Under the pieces are notes generated by a model. The model made no database searches. It worked only from the letters and a program-made list of their open reading frames with translations, and was not told the DNA's origin. From Patescibacteria group bacterium (GTDB taxonomy: Bacteria; Patescibacteriota; Minisyncoccia; JAHIHE01; JAGLIN01): 41,266 bases of DNA. The position numbers were made by a program, and so were the translations under genes. Location of the stretch: contig JARGGI010000007.1 of the NCBI GenBank assembly GCA_029210775.1, positions 1-41,266 on the forward strand, in the 5' to 3' direction. Of the stretch, positions 31,737-41,180 are shown piece after piece; position 1 is the first letter of the stretch; each line of letters starts with the position of its first letter.

Positions 31737-33002
31737 TTATTTTGAACTTAATATTTCAATTGCTTTTTCCAACTGAGGATCCCTGTTATTTTCCCAATCA
31801 TCTAAAGAAAGTTCAACTTCAAAATCAGGATTAATTCCATTTTTATTTATATCAATTCCATTTGGAGTCAACCATCTAGCAATTGTGACCTTAATTGCAC
31901 TACCATCTCTCAAATTTTGCATTTCTTGTACTAACCCTTTTCCAAATGTCGTTTTTCCAACAAGTTTTACTCCATCATTATCTCTTAATGCACCTGCAAA
32001 AATTTCAGATGCACTCGCACTACCTTCGTTTATTAAAATTACAATAGGAATATTTTCAAACTTTCTATTTCCTTTCGCTTTATAAATTTCTTTTTTTTCG
32101 CCAAAATCTTCTATAAAAATTACTTCTCCCTTATCCAAAAATTTACTTGCAATATCTTCTAATGTACTAACATATCCGCCTGGATTATTTCTTAAATCAA
32201 TAATTATTCCAGATGGATCACTAACAAGAATACTATTAATTTTACTATCAAATTCGCTAGTAGTTTCATCCATAAACTGACTTATTCTTATGTAAGCGAT
32301 ATTGTTTTCTAAAGTTTCCCATTCGACAGTATTTATTTTAATAATATCTCTTATAACGTATATTTCTTTCAAATCATCAGAACCTTCTCTGTTTATTATT
32401 AATTTTACTTCAGAACCCTTTTCTCCTCTTACAATACTTACAGCTTCATCCAGACTTAATCCCATAATTTCAGTTCCATCAACTTTTAATATCTTATCTC
32501 CAGGAAGAATACCAGCTTTTTCCGCTGGACTATCTTTAAGAGGTGCTATTACTGTTAAAAACTTATTTCTAAAACCGATCTCTGCTCCAATACCACTAAA
32601 ACTTCCTTTCATGTCTTGTTCAAAAACCGCTCTATCCTCTGGAACAAAAAAAACTGTATAAGGATCATTTAACGAGTCTACCATTCCAGAAACAGCACCA
32701 TAAACCATTTTTTGATAGTCTAATGGCTCAAGATTATATTTATTTTCGATAACACTCCATGCTTCCCAAAAAATACTGAAATCAGCTTTATTCTCAATTT
32801 TATCATTTTTTTGATCTATAATATTCCAAAAATAACCAATTCCATTGTCCTTATTAATTTCCTCATTGTCAATATTTACAAGACCATTAATATTATTTTT
32901 ATAATCCCAAAAACGTAAAAAATCATTCATTGAAAAACCAGCGCTAAAACTAGTCAAAATTAATAAAAAGATAAAAAATGATTTTTTTAACGTTTTCTTC
33001 AT
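31737..33002 (-). CDS. ctpA: Carboxy-terminal processing protease (S41)
   Basis: 421 residues. An N-terminal signal or anchor (about 9-25) places the protease outside. A PDZ domain (about 115-200, GSFSGIGAEIGF...SPAEKAGILPGDKI) precedes the S41 catalytic domain: Ser in NEGSASASEIFAGAL (about 329-331) and Lys in GKTTFGKGLVQ (about 355). Family members trim C-termini of exported proteins or act in stress control. It leads the ctp-acyP-rplI-pyrG row. Confidence 0.94.
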   Translation of the reverse strand: MKKTLKKSFFIFLLILTSFSAGFSMNDFLRFWDYKNNINGLVNIDNEEINKDNGIGYFWNIIDQKNDKIENKADFSIFWEAWSVIENKYNLEPLDYQKMVYGAVSGMVDSLNDPYTVFFVPEDRAVFEQDMKGSFSGIGAEIGFRNKFLTVIAPLKDSPAEKAGILPGDKILKVDGTEIMGLSLDEAVSIVRGEKGSEVKLIINREGSDDLKEIYVIRDIIKINTVEWETLENNIAYIRISQFMDETTSEFDSKINSILVSDPSGIIIDLRNNPGGYVSTLEDIASKFLDKGEVIFIEDFGEKKEIYKAKGNRKFENIPIVILINEGSASASEIFAGALRDNDGVKLVGKTTFGKGLVQEMQNLRDGSAIKVTIARWLTPNGIDINKNGINPDFEVELSLDDWENNRDPQLEKAIEILSSK

Positions 33003-33181
33003 AACAATGTTATTAAATATTTATTAATAAGTTCATTCCTCGTTAAGGCTTATGCGTTTTAAAAAAAATATAAGTGTAAATGTATTTCATCTTTACCCAA
33101 TAAACAGGCCTGTCAAAATGTTATGGTTAAGTGAGTATATCTCTCAACAAGCTTAATTTTATAATAATCGCAAGTCCTGTC

Positions 33182-34324
33182 TTAATTGAATATACCCCTA
33201 CATACTCCATGGATATTATTAAAATTATCACCTTTTGGTAGGAGTATATAAGCTCCATTTATATCTCTCGAAGAATAAAGATAACCATTATTTGTAGTAT
33301 CAAATACCTTTTTTCTCGTTTCTTTAATATCAATTTCTTTAATCATTTCCGCTATGTCCTTAATTTCCCATAATTCTGCATCCGTTTTTATATGATTTCC
33401 AAAAGAATTTAATATCGAAACCACTTTTAAAGGATTCGATATTACGCCTAAACCAAATGCTTTTTCTTTTACGGCTAACAACACTTGTTGCTGTCGTCTT
33501 GCTCTGTCAAAATCATTTGTACTAAATCTTGCTCTTGCAAAAAGCAGGGCCGTAGCACCATCAATTGTTTGTGTTCCCTTTGGAAGTTCAATTACTCCTT
33601 CTTCAAACTGATTTGTTTCTACAAACGGTTCATTTAAAGTTATTGTAATTCCCCCTAATGTATCTATAATTTCCTTAAATGCTTCAAAGTCAACACTCAT
33701 TGAATAATGTATATCCAGTCCCGTAACATGTTCAACGGCAACTGTGCTATATTCTAAACCTTTTTGCCATCCGCCATCCATTGTTCCAACAGCATATGCT
33801 TCATTGATTTTATTATTATAATCGTGATAAGGAATTTCAACATAAAGATCTCTTGGAATTGAGATTAAAGCAAGTTTTTCTTCCTTCGGTTTAATACTAA
33901 CCACCATAATAGTGTCAGTTAACAAGCCACCATTTGGATCTCCAACTCCCCTAATCCCAAGAAGTAAGATATTTAATCTATCAAGTTCGTTTCTCTTAAG
34001 TTTATCAATTGTCGAAGTTTCTCCTTCGGTAGGCAAAATTTGAAAAAAAGTACCGTTAATTGGTAACATTTTAATAATACTTTTGATAACTGAGTTTTCT
34101 TTACCCGTAACTTTATCAAAAGTAGAATTTGTTTTAAAAACCAAATACCCGCCTGAAACAAATAAAATTAAAAACACAATTACAAAGCTATTAAATATTT
34201 TTTTAGATAGTTTTTTCCTATTTTTTTTCTCAGATTTATCAGACTTAGAATCAACAAAATCATCGTCATTTTGATTGACTATTCTTTCAATATCAAATTG
34301 TTTTTCTGGAGGATAATACACCAT
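33182..34324 (-). CDS. LytR-CpsA-Psr (LCP) family protein
   Basis: 380 residues. A charged cytoplasmic start (about 1-42) with RKKLSKK, a single anchor (about 46-66, SFVIVFLILFVSGGYLVF) and an outer LCP domain (about 108-270): LLLGIRGVGDPNGGLLTDTIMVV, SIPRDLYVEIP, NKINEAYAVG and ARARFSTNDFDRARRQQQV, with the Arg and Asp residues that bind the polyprenyl pyrophosphate. Family enzymes ligate glycopolymers to peptidoglycan or protein. The neighbouring ligase-like and glycosyltransferase genes fit a surface polysaccharide pathway. Confidence 0.93.
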   Translation of the reverse strand: MVYYPPEKQFDIERIVNQNDDDFVDSKSDKSEKKNRKKLSKKIFNSFVIVFLILFVSGGYLVFKTNSTFDKVTGKENSVIKSIIKMLPINGTFFQILPTEGETSTIDKLKRNELDRLNILLLGIRGVGDPNGGLLTDTIMVVSIKPKEEKLALISIPRDLYVEIPYHDYNNKINEAYAVGTMDGGWQKGLEYSTVAVEHVTGLDIHYSMSVDFEAFKEIIDTLGGITITLNEPFVETNQFEEGVIELPKGTQTIDGATALLFARARFSTNDFDRARRQQQVLLAVKEKAFGLGVISNPLKVVSILNSFGNHIKTDAELWEIKDIAEMIKEIDIKETRKKVFDTTNNGYLYSSRDINGAYILLPKGDNFNNIHGVCRGIFN

Positions 34325-34437
34325 AAACTAAAACTTAGCAAACAAAAAAACAGACTCTTTACCTATTCATTTTTACATTTTTTCATAATAATGTAAAGAA
34401 AACGCAATATAATACTTTTAATCTCCGTATAATATTA

Positions 34438-36234
34438 TTAAATTTTTTCTGTTATTCGATTTAATGAATATAAAATAGCTGTAACAACAACTATAAACAT
34501 TAAAACTTTATCATTAAAAATTACCACATCAAAAAAACTATAAGCACAAATCCATGAGAAATATACAAAAAAAGAACCAGCAAATATTTTCAAATATTTT
34601 TTTTCAATTTTAAAATAAGCTAAATAAGCTGTTTTCAAAATATTATACAAAATATATAAAAAAATAAAAAGACCAAAAACTCCAATTTCCGAGGCAATGT
34701 CTAAATAAACACTATGGGCAGAAGAACCTTTTTTAAGTGCTGTTGATTTTTCTCCTAAAACATAATTAAAATTTCCAAAACCAGCGCCCAATAAAGGATG
34801 CTTTCCGATTGAAGTAATTGTTTCTTTCCAAATTTGGATTCGACCCTTATTAGAAGTTTCATCAAAATTATAAATTGAAAAAGCTCTCTCAAACATTGAT
34901 GAACTTCTCCAATTATCACTACTTAGATAGATATTGCTTATTATTGCCTGAGCCTTCTGATTTTGCTTTAATGTAAAACTCGCAACTGGCATTAAAACGT
35001 AAAATAATAAAACGGAAAAAATTAATAATTTTGAATAATGTTTAGAATTCTTTTCAACATTTATACTAAAACTTACTTTACTTTTTAGTAATTTTTTTAG
35101 TTCAGAAATATATAAAAGAATTTTTTCCAACCTTGAATATTTTTTTTCTTTTTGTGATGCTGATAAATACAAAAATAAACTAGACATTAAAGCAAAAACA
35201 CTTCCCACCCATGACCCTCGAGATCCAGAGAAAAATATAGCCAAAAAGAATAATATTAAAATTACTGACAAATATTTTTTCTTCATTATTCCCCTTTTAA
35301 ATTGATCCGTTGGAGATATAAATATAAAAGACAAAACAACTGGGATTGAAATAATAATCATCATCGAAAACGAGTGAGAATCTGGCATAACTGAAAACAT
35401 ACGCAAAGTCGGCGGAAAAAAATTATAATATGAAAACCATGTATTGCTATAACTCAACAAATAACTCAAATTCTGACCATAAAACGTTTTTATGACACTT
35501 ACTGTCCAAAACTCCCAAAACTGTGAAAGTGTAAAGAAAAATGTAGATAAAAACTGAAAATAGCCTATAGATAGAATTGTAACGGAAGAATAAAAAACAG
35601 CTTTCAAAACCTCTCTCAAATCACTTTCTTTTTGTATCGCAAAAACTACAATCGGAAAAAGTAAGAATATATTTACAAGAAACAATATTTTTTTAATCCC
35701 CATTCCAATATCTTGAGCTGAAATTAAAGAGATAGAGGCGATGATGAAAAAGAAAATTGTAAGAAAAAATAATTTATTTATCTTGTCATTTTGAACTTGT
35801 TTCAGAATATGCGTTGGCTCCATAGTCCTCATTGCAGTGAGGATGTGGAGCCTGTTTGCAAACCGTTGCTTATTAAATAATCTTGCACATCGGCTCCACA
35901 GCCATTCGGGACTATGGAGCCAACTTGCTACAAGTTCAAGATGAAAATTTTTATATCTTTCCAATCCAACTTTCAAAAACAAAATAACGATTAAAATCCT
36001 CCAAACGCTCATTGAATCAGAAATTTGATTTGCTGGCAGAGCGACAAAAAAAGGAATGGAAATAATAAATAATTTTAAAGAATCCAAAACGCTCAATCTC
36101 AAAAAACTAAAAGACAACATAATCAAGATTATATAAGAAAATTCTTGGGGCACAATTTCTGCAATCATAGCAAAGACTAAAATTATTTCAGAAAAAAAGA
36201 TTGTTTTAAGTGGTGTGAATGGAAATATTGACAT
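34438..36234 (-). CDS. O-antigen ligase/polymerase-like membrane protein carrying an in-frame repeat insertion
   Basis: 598 residues, longer than the usual 400-500. Many transmembrane segments and the Wzy_C-like outer loop SNKGRIQIWKETITSIGKHP followed by LLGAGFGNFNYVLGEKS identify the ligase/polymerase family, which joins polysaccharide chains outside the membrane. Residues about 98-151 (HLELVASWLH to LKQVQND) do not look like membrane protein: they are the translation of a palindromic repeat (35784-35944) that keeps the frame open. The insert lies between predicted membrane helices, so the enzyme could tolerate it. Confidence 0.85.
   Translation of the reverse strand: MSIFPFTPLKTIFFSEIILVFAMIAEIVPQEFSYIILIMLSFSFLRLSVLDSLKLFIISIPFFVALPANQISDSMSVWRILIVILFLKVGLERYKNFHLELVASWLHSPEWLWSRCARLFNKQRFANRLHILTAMRTMEPTHILKQVQNDKINKLFFLTIFFFIIASISLISAQDIGMGIKKILFLVNIFLLFPIVVFAIQKESDLREVLKAVFYSSVTILSIGYFQFLSTFFFTLSQFWEFWTVSVIKTFYGQNLSYLLSYSNTWFSYYNFFPPTLRMFSVMPDSHSFSMMIIISIPVVLSFIFISPTDQFKRGIMKKKYLSVILILFFLAIFFSGSRGSWVGSVFALMSSLFLYLSASQKEKKYSRLEKILLYISELKKLLKSKVSFSINVEKNSKHYSKLLIFSVLLFYVLMPVASFTLKQNQKAQAIISNIYLSSDNWRSSSMFERAFSIYNFDETSNKGRIQIWKETITSIGKHPLLGAGFGNFNYVLGEKSTALKKGSSAHSVYLDIASEIGVFGLFIFLYILYNILKTAYLAYFKIEKKYLKIFAGSFFVYFSWICAYSFFDVVIFNDKVLMFIVVVTAILYSLNRITEKI
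35784..35944. repeat. Palindromic element inserted in a coding sequence
   Basis: Outer inverted ends TTGAACTTGT (35791-35800) and ACAAGTTCAA (35930-35939), inner arms TTGGCTCCATAGTCC and GGACTATGGAGCCAA. About 162 bases are added, a multiple of three without stops in the gene's frame. The core GGCTCCACAGCC...GGGACT recurs at 10187-10218. Confidence 0.88.
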
Positions 36235-36289
36235 AAGTTTAAGATTATGATAGAGTGTATTGTTTTTTTAAATTTAAGAGGTAAAGGAT

Positions 36290-36682
36290 ATGGTAAATTC
36301 GCAAAAGAAAAGTAAAAAATTAAAAGAAGAAATTGCCTCTAATAATGAGATGGGTATAGAAAAAATAATAAAAGATACGGTTAAATTGCCCGTATGGGAG
36401 GATATTGAAGATTTGTTTAAAAAACTTAAGGAGATAAAAACCTCAATGGATAAGAGCGACGAAACAGATTTAAAATTCCTACTTCGCCATTGGGATGGTT
36501 CCTTTCTTAAGTTAAAAAAGACGATTAAAGCGGCAATGGAAACCAACGACCAACAACACATAGAAAACGCTCGTCATAATATAGAGATGACGATCGACAA
36601 TATAAAGGAAGATGAATACATAACCGAACCCCACAATAGGGATTTATGTAAGATCTTCGGACAATTAAAATCTCTAATATAA
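36290..36682 (+). CDS. Hypothetical helical protein
   Basis: 130 residues, with RBS AGAGGTAAAGGAT just before the ATG at 36290. Lys/Glu-rich and predicted all-helical (EDIEDLFKKLKEIKTSMDKS), no signal or membrane segment. It is the only + strand gene between rpmA and the right edge and breaks up the polysaccharide genes on the minus strand; its G+C and strong RBS differ from its neighbours, suggesting separate acquisition. The family is not recognised. Confidence 0.68.
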   Translation: MVNSQKKSKKLKEEIASNNEMGIEKIIKDTVKLPVWEDIEDLFKKLKEIKTSMDKSDETDLKFLLRHWDGSFLKLKKTIKAAMETNDQQHIENARHNIEMTIDNIKEDEYITEPHNRDLCKIFGQLKSLI

Positions 36683-36820
36683 GTGGAGTGTGTGGAATTT
36701 TTTAATAGTTTTCTGCGCTATCGGAATTCATTAAGGAAAGTTCCTATTTTTTTTAATTTACAAAACTCTCTGTCATTTACAAAACATTCGGACCGAAGCC
36801 CTCGCTCCAAAAATAATATC

Positions 36821-36848
36821 TCAATATTCAATATTCAATATTCAATAT
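36821..36848. repeat. Four tandem 7-bp units at the 3' end of a glycosyltransferase gene
   Basis: TCAATAT repeated four times. The stop codon of 36828-37958 lies in the second unit, so gain or loss of units would change only the last few residues. Confidence 0.85.
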
Positions 36849-37958
36849 CTTTTCCAAAGTTTCATCAGCGCACCTTTCCCAGCCAAATCTTTTTATATTC
36901 TCATTACCGCGCCGAATCAAATCTAATTTATAATTTTCATCAGAAATTATTTTGTTTAAACTGTTATAAATCTCTTCAACAGTATTATTTTTAACAAACT
37001 CAACTGAATTATCCCCTACTTCAATTAAAGAACTATTATAGCTGGTTATAACCGGTTTGCCAAAAAATTGCGCCTCAATAACGGGCAAACCAAATCCTTC
37101 ATAATCAGATAAATAGATATTAACCTCACTTGAACTATAAAAAACAAGCAACTCTTCTTCGCTTACAAAATCCAAGTGAACAATCGCATTTTGACCAAGA
37201 TTTTTATTGGCGGTTTTTATTTGCTTATTTATATCAATAAGCGGATACGTATGATTTTTACCTATAATCAAAAGCTGATAGTCTTTGTATTTCCTATTAA
37301 TTTTTTCGAACACTTCTATAATTTCAGGAACATGTCTGCGATTAAACATTGAACCGACACATAAAACAAATTTTTTTTTAAGATTATATTTTTCTTTCAC
37401 AGCCTTTATTTTTCCCTCATCAATCATTTTTATAAAACTATCATCTGGAGATAAATTGGTAACGGTAATCTTTTCGGGATTAATTTTATAATATTTTACA
37501 ATTTCTTCTTTGCTATAATTTGAGACCGTAAAAATTTTATCAGCAGTTTTCGCCGAATATTTTGAAAGTTTACGCAAAATTATTTGGCTTTTAAAATCAA
37601 ACCATTCTGGATGAGCTTCATATGAAATATCATGTAAAACAATTGATGATTGAACTGGACAATAAAGAGGCTTTAAATAAAACGGAGAAAAGAAAAAGTT
37701 GATTTTATCTTTTTTTAAATAATATGGTAATAAAAAATGCTGAAAGAAAAAATTGCTAGAAAAGCCAAAAGGATTTTTTAATAATTTTAGCTTGAAATTA
37801 TCGCTCTTAAGAAAATTATCTTGCAAAATCTCATCTTTAAAATAAAGATGAAATTCATTGTTTTTGTTTTTCTTCCAAAACTTCAAAAGATTAGATAGAT
37901 ATCTTCCAATACCTGTCTTTTGTCCTTCAAGAGTTCTTGCATCAATTCCAATTTTCAT
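36828..37958 (-). CDS. Glycosyltransferase family 4 protein
   Basis: 376 residues, GT-B fold. N-terminal half MKIGIDARTLEGQKTGIGRYL opens with the GT4 glycine-rich loop; the C-terminal nucleotide-sugar half has KKFVLCVGSMFNRRHVPEII and the EX7E-like EGFGLPVIEAQFFGKPVI (about 283-300). It transfers a sugar from a nucleotide donor, probably retaining; donor and acceptor are unknown. Position next to the ligase-like and LCP genes points to surface polysaccharide assembly. Confidence 0.92.
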   Translation of the reverse strand: MKIGIDARTLEGQKTGIGRYLSNLLKFWKKNKNNEFHLYFKDEILQDNFLKSDNFKLKLLKNPFGFSSNFFFQHFLLPYYLKKDKINFFFSPFYLKPLYCPVQSSIVLHDISYEAHPEWFDFKSQIILRKLSKYSAKTADKIFTVSNYSKEEIVKYYKINPEKITVTNLSPDDSFIKMIDEGKIKAVKEKYNLKKKFVLCVGSMFNRRHVPEIIEVFEKINRKYKDYQLLIIGKNHTYPLIDINKQIKTANKNLGQNAIVHLDFVSEEELLVFYSSSEVNIYLSDYEGFGLPVIEAQFFGKPVITSYNSSLIEVGDNSVEFVKNNTVEEIYNSLNKIISDENYKLDLIRRGNENIKRFGWERCADETLEKILNIEY

Positions 37959-38055
37959 AATTAATAATCAATTATTCAATATATTAACATTTTAGCATTT
38001 TGACATAAACATGTCATTAATCCAAAAGATTATAACATTAATTACACCTTTTTCT

Positions 38056-38100
38056 AACAAAAACTCCCCACATAATATAATATGTTGGGAATTTTTGTTA
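38056..38100. terminator. Bidirectional terminator after hup
   Basis: AACAAAAA-TCCC-CACATA/ATATG-TGGGA-TTTTTGTT stem with a short loop and T- and A-runs on both sides, 15 nt past the hup stop. Confidence 0.8.
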
Positions 38101-38114
38101 AAACTTAGGCAAAT

Positions 38115-38390
38115 TTATTTTACAGCATCCTTAAGACTTTTTCCAGCTTTAAATTTTGGTACATTCATTGCAGGAATTTGAATTTTTTGCTCTGGATGTT
38201 GAGGATTAACTCCTGTTCTTGCTTCTCTTCTGCTTACGCTAAAAGTTCCAAACCCAGTAAAAGCAACCTTTCCACCTTCAACTAATGTTTTTGTGATTGA
38301 TTCAAGAACAGCGTTTATTACTCTTTCAGTATCTTTTTTTGAAGTGTCAGTTTTTGCCGCTACAGAATCGATTAATTCATCTTTTGTCAT
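38115..38390 (-). CDS. hup: HU family DNA-binding protein
   Basis: 91 residues, standard length. It begins MTKDELIDSVAAKTDTSKKD (helical dimer part) and has the signature GFGTFSVSRREARTGVNPQ with PEQKIQIPAMNVPKFKAGK, the DNA-bending arm with its Pro. RBS GGGAGGTG lies 8-10 nt before the ATG, a strong site. Single-gene unit. Confidence 0.95.
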   Translation of the reverse strand: MTKDELIDSVAAKTDTSKKDTERVINAVLESITKTLVEGGKVAFTGFGTFSVSRREARTGVNPQHPEQKIQIPAMNVPKFKAGKSLKDAVK

Positions 38391-38508
38391 ATTCTACACC
38401 TCCCTTCATAGTTAAAAATTAAATTATTTATAAACGAAAAACAAAACGGATTTCAATTATATAACTCAATAAATCCATTATACATTATTCGCTGAAATAA
38501 GGCAAATT

Positions 38509-39303
38509 TTATAAAGAACTTTTTATAACTTCATTTATGCGTTGTATTTTTGTAGTTTTACCACTTTTTTTATCAACATCCAAAATAACTGCATTGATAA
38601 GAATATTATCATCATCACTTATTTGATATTGAAACTTTGTTTGAGTTAACATATGTTCTATAACAAGATCTTTCTCACAACCCAATATTGAATCCTTCGG
38701 TCCAACCATACCAACATCAGAAATATAACCCATTCCTCCGCTTAATATTTCTTCGTCTGCAGTCTGAATGTGAGTATGAGTCCCCAATACTGCAGAAACC
38801 CTTGAGTTTAGATAGAAACCAAGAGCCCTTTTTTCGCTTGTAGCTTCTGCATGAAAATCAACAACGATTATATTGGCATCCTTATTACGGTCTAATATTT
38901 TATCGACCGTTTGAAATGGACAATCAGGATGATTATTTATAAAAACTCTTCCAATTAAACTTATGACTAAAACTTTTTTGGACCCAATAATTAATTTTTT
39001 ATATCCTTTTTCAAGGCTAACAGCTGGGAAATTAGCTGGAAATAATAGATTCTGATCATCTTTTTCAAGTATATCAAAAGAGTCTTTTGTATCCCAAATA
39101 TGATCACCACAAGTTATGATATTTACTCCATATTTTGTTATTTCCTCAACGGTGTTTTTTGTAACACCCTTACCATGCGCCATATTATCTGCATTTGCAA
39201 TAATCAAATCCAATTTATATTTCTTCTTATAAACAGGCAAAACCTGCTTCAGAATATTCCGAGCAGGTCTTCCTACAAGATCGCCAAATAATAGAATTTT
39301 CAT
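38509..39303 (-). CDS. ymdB: YmdB family metallophosphoesterase
   Basis: 264 residues. Metal ligands are visible in LLFGDLVGRPAR (Asp, about 8), NADNMAHGKG (Asn), GDHIWDTKD (His), DFHAEATSEK (His, about 150) and GTHTHIQTAD (His pair, about 175-177). YmdB hydrolyses cyclic nucleotides in vitro and affects RNase Y action in Bacillus. It follows rny by 31 nt on the same strand, the conserved pairing. Confidence 0.95.
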   Translation of the reverse strand: MKILLFGDLVGRPARNILKQVLPVYKKKYKLDLIIANADNMAHGKGVTKNTVEEITKYGVNIITCGDHIWDTKDSFDILEKDDQNLLFPANFPAVSLEKGYKKLIIGSKKVLVISLIGRVFINNHPDCPFQTVDKILDRNKDANIIVVDFHAEATSEKRALGFYLNSRVSAVLGTHTHIQTADEEILSGGMGYISDVGMVGPKDSILGCEKDLVIEHMLTQTKFQYQISDDDNILINAVILDVDKKSGKTTKIQRINEVIKSSL

Positions 39304-39334
39304 TACTAAGTACTTAAAAAACTAAATATCTCGA

Positions 39335-40864
39335 TTATCTAGCATATTCAATCGCTCTTGTTTCTCTTATCACATGAACCTTAATTTCTCCAGGATAATT
39401 AAGATTTTCTTCAATTTTATCAGCTATATCTCTTGAAATTTTAGTAGCTCCAAAGTCGTCAATTTTTTCAGGAGTTACAAAAATCCTTATTTCTCTACCA
39501 GCTTGAATTGCGTATGATTTTTCTACTTCTTCAAATGAATTGGCAATTTCTTCAAGTTCTTCAAGTCTTTTTAGATAATTTTCAAGAGTGTCTTTTCTTG
39601 CTCCTGGTCGAGATGCTGAAATTGCATCTGCCACTCTAACTATAACTGATTCGGTTGATTCATAAGGAAAATCCTCATGGTGAGATTTCATCGCCTTGAT
39701 AATATCTTCTGAAATTCCAAATTTAGACAGAATATTCATTCCAATTTCAATATGAGTTCCCTGAATCTCATGATCAACTGCTTTTCCAATATCATGCAAT
39801 AATCCAGCTTTTTTAGCTGTTGTAACATTCGCACCAAGTTCTGAAGCAAGTGTTGCTGATAAATGAGCAACTTCAATTGAATGAAGTAAAACATTTTGAC
39901 CATAACTTGTTCTATATTTCAATCTTCCTAAAAGTTGAATTAGGTTTGGATTAAAGCCAGCAACACCAACCTCTGTAACAGCTACTTGTCCAGCCTCTTT
40001 AACTTTTTCTATAATTTCTTTTTTGACTTCCTCAACAACTTCCTCGATTCTCGCAGGATGAATTCTGCCATCAGACATAAGTTTCTCCAAAGAAAGCTTT
40101 GCGACTTGTCTTCTGATTGGATCAAATCCAGAAACAATAATTGTCTGCGGAGTATCGTCAATAATTACTTCAACTCCAGTAGCTTGTTCAAGTGTTTTTA
40201 TATTTCTTCCCTCACGTCCTATAATTCTTCCTTTCATTTCATCACTTGGCAAACTTACAGTTGATGTTGTTGTTTCTGATGTATGTGCACCTGAATATTT
40301 TTGTATAGATTGAACTATAATATCATTTGCCTTCTTCTTGAGTTCATCTACTCCCTCTTCTTCCAAATACTTCATTCGCTTTAAAACATCCTCCTTGTAA
40401 TATTGTTCAACCTTATCAAGAATAATCTGCTTAGCATCTTCTCTTTTTAATCCTGCAACTTTTTCAAGTTTTTCTAATTGTTCTTTTTTAATCTGTTCAA
40501 CATCTTCTTTTATCTTCATAATCTGTTTTGCTTTTTCCTGAAGAACAATTCGTTGTTTTTCAAATTCCTCAGTCTTTTTTTCAAGATGTTCTTCTTTGCT
40601 TGCAATTCTTTGTTCATTTCTATTTAACTGCCTATTTCTTTGAATCTCTTCGTTTTTTGCGTCATCCAATACTTTCACAGCCTTATTTTTTGATTCAAGT
40701 ATAATTTCCGCAGCTTTATCTTTTGCTTCAGTAATTATTTTATTCACTTTTCCTTCAGCTGTTTCCATTTGCTTTGTCGCAAGAAACTGCCTTCCCAAAT
40801 ATCCAATAACAGATCCCGCGCTAAAAGCAACTAAAAGACCAATCAATATTTGTATATCTTCCAT
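39335..40864 (-). CDS. rny: Ribonuclease Y
   Basis: 509 residues. A membrane anchor (about 5-26), a long coiled coil (about 30-170, Glu/Lys-rich), a KH domain with GRIIGREGRNIKTLEQATGV (about 210-230) and an HD domain with LLHDIGKAVDHE (about 352-363) make the complete RNase Y, the endonuclease that starts mRNA decay in organisms without RNase E. It ends AIEYAR as in the family. RBS AGGAGA lies about 7 nt before the ATG. Confidence 0.97.
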   Translation of the reverse strand: MEDIQILIGLLVAFSAGSVIGYLGRQFLATKQMETAEGKVNKIITEAKDKAAEIILESKNKAVKVLDDAKNEEIQRNRQLNRNEQRIASKEEHLEKKTEEFEKQRIVLQEKAKQIMKIKEDVEQIKKEQLEKLEKVAGLKREDAKQIILDKVEQYYKEDVLKRMKYLEEEGVDELKKKANDIIVQSIQKYSGAHTSETTTSTVSLPSDEMKGRIIGREGRNIKTLEQATGVEVIIDDTPQTIIVSGFDPIRRQVAKLSLEKLMSDGRIHPARIEEVVEEVKKEIIEKVKEAGQVAVTEVGVAGFNPNLIQLLGRLKYRTSYGQNVLLHSIEVAHLSATLASELGANVTTAKKAGLLHDIGKAVDHEIQGTHIEIGMNILSKFGISEDIIKAMKSHHEDFPYESTESVIVRVADAISASRPGARKDTLENYLKRLEELEEIANSFEEVEKSYAIQAGREIRIFVTPEKIDDFGATKISRDIADKIEENLNYPGEIKVHVIRETRAIEYAR

Positions 40865-41180
40865 TATATATTTCTCCTAAATCGATTGGTCAAATACCAA
40901 TGCACAATCTAGAATTTCTATCAACTGTTATATTTACATCAATAAAAACAAACTTTTGAATAAATTTTTATTCATTATAAACCAACTTTAAATTTCAAAA
41001 TTAAATTATTCCTTTTAATTAAAAGGCTTAGTGATTTATAAATTTTTACAAATAGTTTAAATTTCACAACAATAAATAATAATCATATTAGATAGAAACC
41101 AAGATTAGTTCAAGCATATTCAGCCAATCTAAGTTAATTTTTTATTACAGTTAATATGTTATCAGATATAACTTAACTTG
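40865..41180. other. Intergenic, no gene seen
   Basis: Very AT-rich. The one clear structure is a perfect 16-bp palindrome CCTTTTAATTAAAAGG at 41011-41026. The rny promoter must lie here, but no pair of boxes is convincing. The inverted-repeat end of the element at 41181 may start near 41180. Confidence 0.5.

Noticed and set aside
36821-36848. CRISPR-like array
   Set aside because: Uninterrupted 7-bp units without spacers; no CRISPR array or cas gene seen anywhere in the window.
39986-40264. + strand open frame inside rny
   Set aside because: Mirror of the KH/coiled-coil coding sequence; no start signals.
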